The notes under the pieces are model-generated. The model was given only the letters and a program-made list of their open reading frames with translations, had not been told where the DNA came from and did not search any database. The position numbers were made by a program, and so were the translations under genes. A stretch of DNA of 25,679 bases from Chloroflexi bacterium UBA4733 (GTDB taxonomy: Bacteria > Chloroflexota > UBA4733), in contig DHIZ01000223.1 in NCBI GenBank assembly GCA_002404055.1, forward strand, positions 1 through 25,679, in the 5' to 3' direction. This document shows positions 1 to 6,920 of this stretch, one piece after another (position 1 is the first letter of the stretch; each line of letters starts with the position of its first letter).

Positions 1-471
1 CGTGGTGAACTCACCGTGCGGCTCGATGGCGACGGAGACGCCGTAGCGTTCAGCGACCGGCAGCACCCGCGCCAGGGTGTAGCGCATGAGCTGAAAGGCC
101 CAGTCCACGTCCATCCAGGCCGGGCGCCACATCTCGTCGGTGTTGACCACCGGCGCACCCAGATCAGAGGCCCAGCGGATGCCCTGGATGAGATAATCGA
201 CCGCGACCTCCGGGCGCATCAACGGCGAATGCGCCGAGAGGGCGGAGACCCGCAGGCCCACATCCTCAATGAGTTGGCGATACTCGCGAGGATCGTCCTG
301 CATGCTGCGGAAGTGGTAGTAGTTCGCCTCCGACAACAGGTCTCGCCCGTTCAGCACGCAGGGCTCGACGTAGCGGTAGCCGATCTCCGCCGCTGTGCGC
401 ACGCCGTACTCGAAGCTGCGATCCTCGTGCCGCACGTATTCCATGTTGATGCCAACATCAATGCTCGACAT
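1..471 (-). CDS. Sugar phosphate isomerase/epimerase (TIM barrel), 3' end outside window
   Basis: The frame runs from an ATG at 471 off the left edge, giving 157 visible residues beginning MSSIDVGINMEYVRHED. The pattern fits the xylose-isomerase-like TIM-barrel family (AP endonuclease 2 fold): a first strand with G-I-N-M-E, then IGYRYVEPCV, VSALSAHSPL and VSVAIEPHGEF. In this last strand E150 is at the position of the first metal-binding glutamate of the family. Such enzymes usually interconvert ketoses or isomerise sugar acids in the cytoplasm. A GAGAGG sequence six bases upstream supports the start. It is the last visible gene of a minus-strand carbohydrate cluster, 169 bases after the sulfatase-like gene. 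The C-terminal half with the remaining metal ligands is not visible, so substrate and activity are open. The family call is confident. Confidence 0.85.
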   Translation of the reverse strand, partial: MSSIDVGINMEYVRHEDRSFEYGVRTAAEIGYRYVEPCVLNGRDLLSEANYYHFRSMQDDPREYRQLIEDVGLRVSALSAHSPLMRPEVAVDYLIQGIRWASDLGAPVVNTDEMWRPAWMDVDWAFQLMRYTLARVLPVAERYGVSVAIEPHGEFTT

Positions 472-640
472 CCTACGCCTCTCTCTTTCCTTGCCTGAAC
501 TCCTGTCCAATGTCCGATCACACGGCCGGCTGATGCTGCCCAAAGAGCGCTCCTTCACCCAGAGGATTGATTAGTCAAATAGCGGCAGTGTTGCGGTCGA
601 GGATGGCCTGCACCTTCTCATTTTTCACTGGAGCGACAAC

Positions 641-2044
641 TCAGGCACGATCCTGAGGCCAGCGGCGTAATTGCCGGCGATCCACCTGGACATCCCACTG
701 CTCCAACAGCTCCAGATGGCGACGATGGAGCCGTTCCGCTTGCTCCTGACCTTCCACCGTAGTCGCCAGATCACGCTCGCACGCCGGGTCCGAGCGGCGG
801 TCGTAGAGCCGTGGCTGCACCCCCTCCGCACGGAAGGCGCCGGGATCCAGGAGGAGCCAGTTCTCCTCTACCACCGTGGTCCACACCAGCCAGTCGTCGC
901 CCTCCGGTAGCTTCGGCGAGCTCATGGTGAGGTTGCGGATGTGGTCGCTCTCGCCGCGCAACAGCGGGGACGCCGATACCCCGTGCAGCTTCGGGGACTG
1001 CGCCGACCGCTCCACGCCCAGCAGGTCCAGCAGGGTCCTATGCACGTCCACGGCCTGAATGAGCGCCGAGGAACGCCCGGGTGTGAGGCCAGGCACACGG
1101 ATGAAGAGCGGCACTCGGGCGATCTCCGCGTACAGCGGCCAGCCGCGGCGCGGCGCGTGGACCGTATGTTTACCGGTGTAACCATGATCCCCGAGGTAGT
1201 AGCCGTGATCGGAGATGAAGACGACGATCGTCCGCTCGGTCAGATCGAGGTCATCGAGATGATCCAGCAAACGGCCCAGCCAGCGATCCACCATGGTGAC
1301 CTCGGCGGCGTAGAGTGCGCGGACGTGGCGCAACTCCGCTTCCGTGAGATAGTCGATTCGGTCGAGGTAACGCGGTTGGATCACGGCTTCACCGCTGTAG
1401 CCGGGGTCGTACCGTTCGATGTACCAGGCGGGCGGGTCCCAGGGCTCATGCACGTCAAAAGAGTCGACCCAGAGGAAGAATGGTCGATCCCGATTGGCTT
1501 CGAGCCACTGCATGGCGCGAGTCGCTACCTGCGCTGGGAAGTAGTCAGTCTCGTAGCGCCGCCCGGCCACGTTGCGCAGGTACTGGCGCACCTCGTCCGG
1601 GCTGCGCAGCTTCTCCTCCGCGCAAGGCAACGTCACCTGGGCCGGCGCCGTGGCGTACTGGTCACTGACTTGTCCACGGATGATGTCCCAGCCCGCGAAG
1701 CCGAGGTGCAGGTTCATACCGGGCTTGAGGTAGTGGGGATTGTCGCTGATGAGCTGGGTGAGGTAGCCGACGCGACCAAGGCAGGTTGCCAGCGTCTCTC
1801 GCTGCCCTTCCGGGAGCGGCGCCCAGCCCCAGAAAGGAAAGACGTGGCGCCCAGTCAGGAGGTCCTGCCGCAGCGGAATCGTGGGGAAGGAGCCGATCCA
1901 GTGCTCGTCGAAGACGACACTGCCGGCGGCCAGCCGATCCAGCGCCGGGGTACTGATAAAGGGGTTGCCGTAGGCGCCAAGGTAGTCCTGCCGCAGGGTG
2001 TCGCAGATAATAACCAGGACATTCCAAGATGGTGTGGCTGCCAA
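641..2044 (-). CDS. Sulfatase-superfamily hydrolase with Thr at the formylglycine position
   Basis: 467 residues, TTG start with GGAGGG six bases upstream. The alkaline-phosphatase/sulfatase fold is clear. There is an N-terminal strand with metal-binding CDTLRQD (residues 14-20), then TPALDRLAAGSVVF, the active-site segment TIPLRQDLLTG (55-65), FDVHEPWDPP, and the metal-binding DHG in FISDHGYYLGDHG followed by GKHTVH. In true sulfatases the segment reads C/S-x-P-S-R-x-x-L-L-T-G and the Cys or Ser becomes formylglycine. Here that residue is Thr55, so classical formylglycine chemistry looks impossible. Thr is the nucleophile in phosphodiesterase branches of the superfamily, so a phosphodiesterase, phosphatase or phosphonate-ester hydrolase is an alternative. 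There is no signal peptide, so it is probably cytoplasmic. It lies downstream of the PmoA-like gene in the same orientation with a 159-base gap that holds no recognisable element. Confidence 0.85.
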   Translation of the reverse strand: MAATPSWNVLVIICDTLRQDYLGAYGNPFISTPALDRLAAGSVVFDEHWIGSFPTIPLRQDLLTGRHVFPFWGWAPLPEGQRETLATCLGRVGYLTQLISDNPHYLKPGMNLHLGFAGWDIIRGQVSDQYATAPAQVTLPCAEEKLRSPDEVRQYLRNVAGRRYETDYFPAQVATRAMQWLEANRDRPFFLWVDSFDVHEPWDPPAWYIERYDPGYSGEAVIQPRYLDRIDYLTEAELRHVRALYAAEVTMVDRWLGRLLDHLDDLDLTERTIVVFISDHGYYLGDHGYTGKHTVHAPRRGWPLYAEIARVPLFIRVPGLTPGRSSALIQAVDVHRTLLDLLGVERSAQSPKLHGVSASPLLRGESDHIRNLTMSSPKLPEGDDWLVWTTVVEENWLLLDPGAFRAEGVQPRLYDRRSDPACERDLATTVEGQEQAERLHRRHLELLEQWDVQVDRRQLRRWPQDRA

Positions 2045-2203
2045 CCGTGTCCCTCCAAATCACTGTATCCGGTTCGGCGCCCCTGACTGTCACACACATG
2101 CGGTCCAGCCCAGGGCGCGGCGCCTACCGCCGCTCGATAGCGACTGGTCGGTTCTGCCAAGCAGACTCATATCATCGTTTCCCCCGCGGACACTGCGCAG
2201 GGC

Positions 2204-3079
2204 TCATTCCACTCTGCTACCAATCCGCTCGAGCAATCGCGGCTGGGCCGCAAACCAGCTGAGCAGCTGCTCTGCGTGCTCGGGACTCCCTGCTCCTTCG
2301 TGAACCGCAACGAGGTACGCCATCCGCCAAGATTGACCTGCCCCTAACTCCTTGGGCTGGTGAAACGTCGGCGCTGCCGCGAAGAAGGCCATGTCGCGCG
2401 TGATGGTATGAAACGGGACGGGGTGAGGTTGGTTGGCTGGGTGATTCACAATCGTCACCCCAGCCACGCCCCCGCCGTCGTCGAGCATACCGGTATAGTC
2501 ACACCAGGTCGCGGGAACGCCGCGGGTTGCTTCTTCCCCCTCCTGGCCGTTGGCATTCACCAGCGTGGGCCGGACGTTGAGCGAGCGGGCGAGGCGGATG
2601 CCCAAGCCATTGTACGTGGGAGGAGTATGAAAGACGACGCCCTTCTCAGTCGCGCCCAAGCTGGTGTCGATTACCAGTAACCACTCGTCAGGTCGGTCCG
2701 ACACTCTCGCCGAGAAGGCCAGCAGCTGCTCCACCACCGGAGCGCCACCAGGGTCTCGCCAGATCAGACGGGCGGCTACCTCGCTCTCCTCCGCGCTCGA
2801 GCGCTTCTCCAGCCATTCGGCCAACGTGATACGTCCGGTCTGCTCCGGTCCTCGCTGCTCCTCCCAGAAGTTCATCCCATTGACATTCGACCAGGTGAGC
2901 ATGAGCCCACGGTGGTGCAGGTGGTCGAAAGGAGCGTGGAGGCTGATCAGGTGTCCAGAGGTGGTGTAGAGATGCGTCCAGCTCGGCTTGGGCAGCCGCT
3001 GGTCATAACTATAGCGCAGCAATGGCCTTGCGTCATTGAGGATGTACAACGCCTCGCCAATCTTATCGTTCATCCGCAT
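2204..3079 (-). CDS. DUF6807 / PmoA-like family protein
   Basis: 291 residues. It carries the signature of the family often labelled methane oxygenase PmoA (DUF6807): H48-APF, then DHLHHRG at 52-58 followed by LMLTW and a Trp/Asn-rich segment (NVNGMNFWEE). Later come FHTPPTYNGLGIRLAR, a W-C-D-Y-T-G motif and VTIVNHPANQPHPVPFH. The annotation PmoA is historical. These proteins are beta-rich, resemble aldose-epimerase-like folds, and recur beside Gfo/Idh dehydrogenases and sugar epimerases, as here, so a role in sugar or glycoside metabolism is more likely than methane oxidation. The ATG at 3079 is chosen over the in-frame ATG at 3073 because AGGAG lies eight bases upstream of it. The gap to the Gfo/Idh gene is 84 bases, consistent with one transcript. 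The catalytic role is unknown. Confidence 0.85.
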   Translation of the reverse strand: MRMNDKIGEALYILNDARPLLRYSYDQRLPKPSWTHLYTTSGHLISLHAPFDHLHHRGLMLTWSNVNGMNFWEEQRGPEQTGRITLAEWLEKRSSAEESEVAARLIWRDPGGAPVVEQLLAFSARVSDRPDEWLLVIDTSLGATEKGVVFHTPPTYNGLGIRLARSLNVRPTLVNANGQEGEEATRGVPATWCDYTGMLDDGGGVAGVTIVNHPANQPHPVPFHTITRDMAFFAAAPTFHQPKELGAGQSWRMAYLVAVHEGAGSPEHAEQLLSWFAAQPRLLERIGSRVE

Positions 3080-3163
3080 GATCGTCTCTCCTTCGCTTCT
3101 CTATTGACCCCGATCCCGATAGTACCCACGCTAACCCTCCGCTTCCTGTTCCGCCCTAGCCCC

Positions 3164-4225
3164 TTACTTTTCTTTCTTACCGTCCGCATTACCGGCAAAG
3201 GTTCGTTCAGTAACCAGCTTCTCGAGCGTAAAGCCGGTCTCCCGGAGCGGTAACTCCACTCGCTGGCGGCGATAGGCGGACTCATAGGCGGCCATGATCA
3301 CCTCCATCACCCGTCGTGCGGCCGGCGCACTGTTGGGCGGCTCCGTGCCGTGTTGCACCCCATCCGCGAGGAGACGCAACGATTCGGCGAATGCTCGGCG
3401 GTGATCCTGCGGTAGGTTGGGAGCCACCCATCCTGCCTGGTCTCGCCCCCAGACACGCAGGGGAGGCTGGTCGGGGACATGCACTTCGATCATGCCCTCG
3501 CTGCCGGAGAGCCGATTGAAGAACCCCGGCGGTGCACCATCGCCCAGGTGCAGGAGGGCGCGGATACCTGAGGCATAGCGCCACTCGACCAGGCCATCGT
3601 TCTCTACCAGGTGCCCGTAGCGCTCCAGCCGGCGGCTGGTGTCCATCTGGGCGAACACCCAATCCACCGGGGCGTCGTCGGCATAAAAGTTGGCGATGTC
3701 GATCCAGTGCGTACCCCAGGACAGGATGTCCCACTCTGGACAACTCAACTCCACACGCTCGAGGTTGCCGATAGCACCGCTGGCGACGAGCGCTTTCGCT
3801 TTGCGCCAGGGATCCCCGTAGCGGCGTTGGTGATTGACGCAGAGCAATGTGCCATGCTCCTTACACTCGGCCAGCATGTGGTCGGCTGCGGCGAGGGAGA
3901 GCGTCATGGGCTTCTCGCACATGGTGCCCCGCACACCGGCCTGCGCTCCAGCGACCACCATCTCCTCGTGCAGCGGCGGCCATACGGCCACGCTCAACAG
4001 GTCCAGGTGCTCCTTCTGGAGCATCGCCCGGTAGTCGCGGTAGGTCGCCCCCACGCCGTACTCCTGGGCGAACTGGCGCAGGTTCCCCTCATCAATGTCC
4101 GCCGCAGCGACCAACTCCACCCCTTCAATCTGCTGGTAAGCCTGGGCGTGGGCACGCCCGATGGAGTGGCCGCCTCCACTGCCCGGCCCCGAGCGACCAC
4201 AACCAATAATCCCGGCTCGTAACAC
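3164..4225 (-). CDS. Gfo/Idh/MocA family NAD(P)-dependent oxidoreductase
   Basis: 353 residues, GTG start. The N-terminal Rossmann fold has AGIIGCGRSG with G8-x-G10-x-x-G13. It is followed by an unusually Gly-rich loop (residues 14-19) before the IGRAHAQAY helix, and VAAADID supplies the acidic residue at the end of the second strand. The family signature E-K-P is intact at 104-106 (CEKPMTLSLA). The second domain contains WGTHWIDIANFY, where the catalytic His/Asp region is expected. The enzymes oxidise or reduce sugars, inositols and glycosides, or hydrolyse glycosides through a redox cycle. The start is a little uncertain because the AGGAG lies 12 bases upstream, farther than ideal, but no better in-frame start is seen. 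It sits between the epimerase and the PmoA-like gene on the same strand, so joint catabolism of a sugar is likely. The substrate is unknown. Confidence 0.92.
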   Translation of the reverse strand: MLRAGIIGCGRSGPGSGGGHSIGRAHAQAYQQIEGVELVAAADIDEGNLRQFAQEYGVGATYRDYRAMLQKEHLDLLSVAVWPPLHEEMVVAGAQAGVRGTMCEKPMTLSLAAADHMLAECKEHGTLLCVNHQRRYGDPWRKAKALVASGAIGNLERVELSCPEWDILSWGTHWIDIANFYADDAPVDWVFAQMDTSRRLERYGHLVENDGLVEWRYASGIRALLHLGDGAPPGFFNRLSGSEGMIEVHVPDQPPLRVWGRDQAGWVAPNLPQDHRRAFAESLRLLADGVQHGTEPPNSAPAARRVMEVIMAAYESAYRRQRVELPLRETGFTLEKLVTERTFAGNADGKKEK

Positions 4226-4254
4226 TATCGTTGCTGTCTCCTTTGTTGAATCAT

Positions 4255-4270
4255 CCCTCGGGTCCGAGGG
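4255..4270. other. Intercistronic hairpin
   Basis: CCCTCG and CGAGGG pair perfectly around the four-base loop GGTC, in the 61-base gap between the epimerase stop (4287) and the Gfo/Idh start (4225). No T-run follows on the minus strand, so it is not a classical terminator. A role in mRNA stability or partial attenuation is possible. Confidence 0.4.
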
Positions 4271-4286
4271 AGCTCGCGCACCGTCC

Positions 4287-5135
4287 TCAGGTCTGGAACG
4301 CCACGCCGACCTCGTTGGCCACCTGCCGGATGTAGGCGCAGGCGGCTTCCACCTCCTCCATCGTCCGCAGATGCTCGATAAAGAGCGGCGTCCGTTCCGG
4401 CAACTCCGCCAGTCGACGGAGCAGGGTACGGTAATCGAGGACGCCCAGCCCCGGTCTGGCTTCGCTCAGGTAGTAGGTGAACTTGGATGCATCCAGCAGC
4501 GTATCCTTCGCGTGGACGAGCCAGATGTTGTCGCCGAGGCGGTCGAAGCAGTCGTTAATCACGTCGCCGTTGCAGAAGTAGGTCTGCAAGTCCATCAGGT
4601 TCACCGGATCCAGGAGAATGCGTAATCCTGGATGGTTGACCCGCCGGACCAGTTCTTCCAGCTTGGCGGGCGAGTTCAGCGTGTGGATCGACCATGGCTC
4701 AAGGCAAAGCTTGACGGCGGTGCCTTCCGTGGCCGGCACGATGGCCTCGCAGCTCGCCACGAGCCGGTCCATGGCCTGCGTGGTCCAGTTATCCGGATGG
4801 GCGGCGTAAACTTGCTCAACCAGGCCGGGGTGCATGTGGCCGGGTCCGGTCACCACCGCCTCGACGCCAAGCTCGGCTGCACTCGCGATAGCCATGCGCA
4901 GTCGCTCCCGATTGCCGGCTAGCAGGCGCTCATCCAGGCATTCCAGGTTGGCGTAGCAGCCAAGTTGGACCATCGCCACCCCGGCAGCGCGGAACGTCTC
5001 GGTTACCCTCACCCGTTCTTCAACTGGCGCATCGGGAGGCAGCCCCACCCCCGTCGCGGAGACATTCAGTCGTTTGAGCATTGCGAAGCGTTCTGACCAC
5101 GAGGCGCCCGGAACGCTTGCCGCAAGACGTACCAC
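4287..5135 (-). CDS. Sugar phosphate isomerase/epimerase (xylose-isomerase-like TIM barrel)
   Basis: 282 residues from a GTG at 5135. I prefer this start over longer upstream options because GGAGGA lies six bases before it and the protein then begins directly with the first barrel strand (MVRLAASVPG); upstream residues are Arg-rich noise. The metal-binding set of the family appears complete: Glu146 in KLCLEPW, Asp in RILLDPVN, His in IWLVHAKD and a C-terminal Glu in LFIEHL. It is expected to act in the cytoplasm on a ketose, ketose phosphate or inositol derivative with a divalent metal. It is followed by the Gfo/Idh gene on the same strand and preceded, 16 bases away, by the vestige of an SBP gene, so it was probably once the second gene of an uptake and catabolism operon. 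Exact substrate unknown. Confidence 0.9.
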   Translation of the reverse strand: MVRLAASVPGASWSERFAMLKRLNVSATGVGLPPDAPVEERVRVTETFRAAGVAMVQLGCYANLECLDERLLAGNRERLRMAIASAAELGVEAVVTGPGHMHPGLVEQVYAAHPDNWTTQAMDRLVASCEAIVPATEGTAVKLCLEPWSIHTLNSPAKLEELVRRVNHPGLRILLDPVNLMDLQTYFCNGDVINDCFDRLGDNIWLVHAKDTLLDASKFTYYLSEARPGLGVLDYRTLLRRLAELPERTPLFIEHLRTMEEVEAACAYIRQVANEVGVAFQT

Positions 5136-5151
5136 GCTCTGTCCTCCGTCG

Positions 5152-5308
5152 CTATTTCGACGCCGGTACCTCAGCCCAGGCCTGACCCACCGCCGCCTGT
5201 ACGGCGGCCTTGGCCGCCTGCGAGCGCCAACAGGCTCGCGACGAACCTGCGACGCGGGAGCAGCGCGCGCGAGATCTCCGGCTTGCAAAGTCGAACGAGG
5301 TTATCCAC
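5152..5308 (-). pseudogene. Vestigial ABC solute-binding protein gene (signal peptide joined to C-terminus)
   Basis: A GTG at 5308 has GGGAGG six bases upstream. It opens a frame that reads MDNLVRLCKPEISRALLPRR and then RFVASLLALAGG, a twin-arginine signal peptide like those of the intact SBPs nearby. The frame becomes Gly/Arg-rich without a lipobox and stops at 5171-5173. In another frame the same DNA ends QAAKAAVQAAVGQAWAEVPA plus SK at a TAG (5152-5154), which resembles an SBP C-terminal helix. The simplest reading is that almost the whole gene, and perhaps genes beyond it, was lost by one deletion that joined the two ends out of frame near 5210-5240. It is the first element of the 1-5308 cluster and lies divergent to the AraC gene, where an SBP would be expected. 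The N-terminal part is more secure than the C-terminal part. Confidence 0.45.
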
Positions 5309-5470
5309 GCGTAACCTCCCTCTCTGCAAGTGGCCCTCATGGTCGCCGTTACGGTCACGTCGAGGGCAACTCCGTGCCTTTCACGGCTCAGGATAGGACG
5401 GATCGTCTGTTCCGTCTTGCACGTTGTGCCAGTGGTAAATCGTACAAGTTTGGTGGTGTACCATTTCACA

Positions 5471-5493
5471 TATAAGGATCGTGTCACCGATCC
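5471..5493 (+). promoter_or_regulatory. Candidate -10 box and palindromic operator before the AraC gene
   Basis: TATAAG at 5471-5476 resembles a -10 element, but no good -35 box is seen; TTTGGT 16 bases upstream is weak. It runs into an 18-base palindrome, GGATCG-TGTCAC-CGATCC (5476-5493), in the 242-base gap between the divergent cluster and the regulator. Its place next to the presumed transcription start suggests an operator or a 5' leader hairpin. A nearby TGGTGTACCA dyad may be another protein-binding site. No convincing promoter for the minus-strand cluster was found in this gap. Confidence 0.35.
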
Positions 5494-5550
5494 TCGCATG
5501 GAAACTTCGGCGTGTCTCCTATTGCGCGATGGTTGGGGGAGGGCAGGCAT

Positions 5551-6660
5551 ATGGCAGCTCCGCAGCTTCAGGTACCCGCGTTCCAGTTGGCGAGCCAGGT
5601 GTACTACGCCGATACCTGCGAGCCACTCAAGCAGGCGGTGGAACGTGGCGAGGTGCGCCTGGTGGCACGCGCACGCGGCCAGTATCCGGGGTTACCGTTG
5701 CCGCCGAACGTGTTGACCGAAGTGCGCGCTGTCGGCTTTTGGGATGCTGACCACCCTCAGAGTTGGGGCCTCGACTGGCACCGCAACGAGGGCATTGAGC
5801 TCACCTACGTCTCGCGGGGCAAGGTGCGCTTCGCCGTTGATGACGAGGACTTCCTGCTCAAGCAGGGTGATATGACGATCACACGGCCCTGGCAGGCGCA
5901 CCGCGTTGGCGACCCAAACATTGGCGCTTGCCGCCTGCACTGGCTCATTCTGGATGTCGGGGTTCGCCGTCCCAATCAAACGTGGTGCTGGCCGCGTTGG
6001 CTGTCGCTAGCTGAGGCGGACGTGCAGGAGCTCACCACCTTGTTGAGCCATAACGAGCATCCGGTCTGGCCGGCCAATAGCGAGATTGAGCACTACTTTG
6101 AGCGCCTAGTCGAGGCCGCCATGCAGCCGAACGAGAGCCGGCTCCGGCTGTACATCAGCGGTTTGTTTGTCGCTGTGACGGAACTGCTCCGACTCCATGA
6201 GCCATCGTTGGATAAATCGCTCTCCTCGGCCCAGCGCACCGTCGAGCTCTTCCTGGCCCGCTTGCCGGAAACGCTCGACCAACCCTGGGATCTTCCCTTG
6301 ATGGCCGATGCCTGCGGTCTCGGGCGTACCCGTTTTGCTCATTACTGCAAGCAACTGACGAATATGTCGCCGATCGAATATCTGACCTTCTGCCGGGTCG
6401 AAGGGGCGGCGCGGCGACTGTGGCAGCAGCGCAAACTCAGCATCACCGACGTGGCTCTGCGCTGCGGCTTTGAATCGAGTCAATACTTTGCCCGTATCTT
6501 CCATCAGTACAAGGGTTGCTCTCCCCGCGAGTTCCGCCGGGATTCGGCAGGCGACGTCGCGCCTGCTGTTCCACAGCGCCTCAATGCAGCGGCAACGGGC
6601 CCGCGAGCGCTTGATGCAGCACGGCGAGCGATCACATCACCATCGGTCGGCCGGCCCTGA
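5551..6660 (+). CDS. AraC-family transcriptional regulator with N-terminal cupin
   Basis: 369 residues from the ATG at 5551, chosen because a GGGGGAGGG stretch lies about seven bases upstream; a GTG at 5512 in the same frame lacks one. Residues about 70-140 form a cupin sensor domain (IELTYVSRGKVRFAVDDEDF, then LLKQGDMTITRPWQAHRVGD), typical of AraC proteins that bind sugars. Residues about 230-330 form the double helix-turn-helix. The first reads LPLMADACGLGRTRFAHYCK. The second reads LSITDVALRCGFESSQYFAR, followed by the family signature IFHQYKGCSPREFRR. A 38-residue unstructured tail follows. It diverges from the sugar-catabolism cluster 1-5308 and probably controls it and perhaps itself. 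The ligand is unknown. Confidence 0.93.
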   Translation: MAAPQLQVPAFQLASQVYYADTCEPLKQAVERGEVRLVARARGQYPGLPLPPNVLTEVRAVGFWDADHPQSWGLDWHRNEGIELTYVSRGKVRFAVDDEDFLLKQGDMTITRPWQAHRVGDPNIGACRLHWLILDVGVRRPNQTWCWPRWLSLAEADVQELTTLLSHNEHPVWPANSEIEHYFERLVEAAMQPNESRLRLYISGLFVAVTELLRLHEPSLDKSLSSAQRTVELFLARLPETLDQPWDLPLMADACGLGRTRFAHYCKQLTNMSPIEYLTFCRVEGAARRLWQQRKLSITDVALRCGFESSQYFARIFHQYKGCSPREFRRDSAGDVAPAVPQRLNAAATGPRALDAARRAITSPSVGRP

Positions 6661-6706
6661 TGTGAACTCTTGCTGCGTTCCCTGGTGCTGGTGTAATTGT
6701 CGCGCA

Positions 6707-6894
6707 TCAGAAGATCTTGAGCAGCAGAGCGAAACCGAGCCGCGCGGGGTGAGCGTCCAGTGCTCGCAGAGTCCCTCGGCGGCCAGCCGGTCGAGGTGCG
6801 GCGTCACGAGCGCCGGCTCAACCGTGCCGATGGCGTCGGCGCGATGCTGATCGGTCAGGATCAGCACGACATTGTCGCAGCCGGTACTCGCCAT
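6707..6894 (-). pseudogene. Sulfatase 5' fragment joined to a Tn3-like transposase scar
   Basis: An ATG at 6894, with AAGGAG six bases upstream, opens a typical sulfatase N-terminus: VVLILTDQHRADAIG followed by TPHLDRLAAEGL, 42 residues (6769-6894). The sequence then switches, before any active-site Cys, to CEHWTLTP (6745-6768), and in a shifted frame to RLGFALLLKIF and a stop (6707-6742). EHWTLTP...RLGFALLLKFF is reminiscent of the N-terminal DUF4158 region of Tn3-family transposases, with the residues between lost. The gene starts 26 bases after the SBP stop at 6921, so an intact sulfatase was probably once the last gene of the importer operon. The sulfatase part is secure. The transposase reading rests on a short match recalled from the family and is tentative. 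Confidence 0.6.
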
Positions 6895-6920
6895 CCGATG
6901 CTCCTTCACGCTCTGCCCGG

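Noticed and set aside
575..628. Short minus-strand frame ending KVQAILDRNTAAI, possible 3' end of an SBP gene
   Set aside because: Only 17 residues with a poor ribosome-binding site; too short to support an annotation.
941..2086. Long plus-strand open frame opposite the sulfatase-like gene
   Set aside because: Antisense to a well-supported enzyme; Arg/Val/Gly-rich translation without motifs, as usual for shadows in GC-rich DNA.
2204..3079. Methane monooxygenase subunit, as the family name PmoA would suggest
   Set aside because: No membrane helices or copper-site pattern; the sequence fits the soluble DUF6807 family found beside sugar-metabolism genes.
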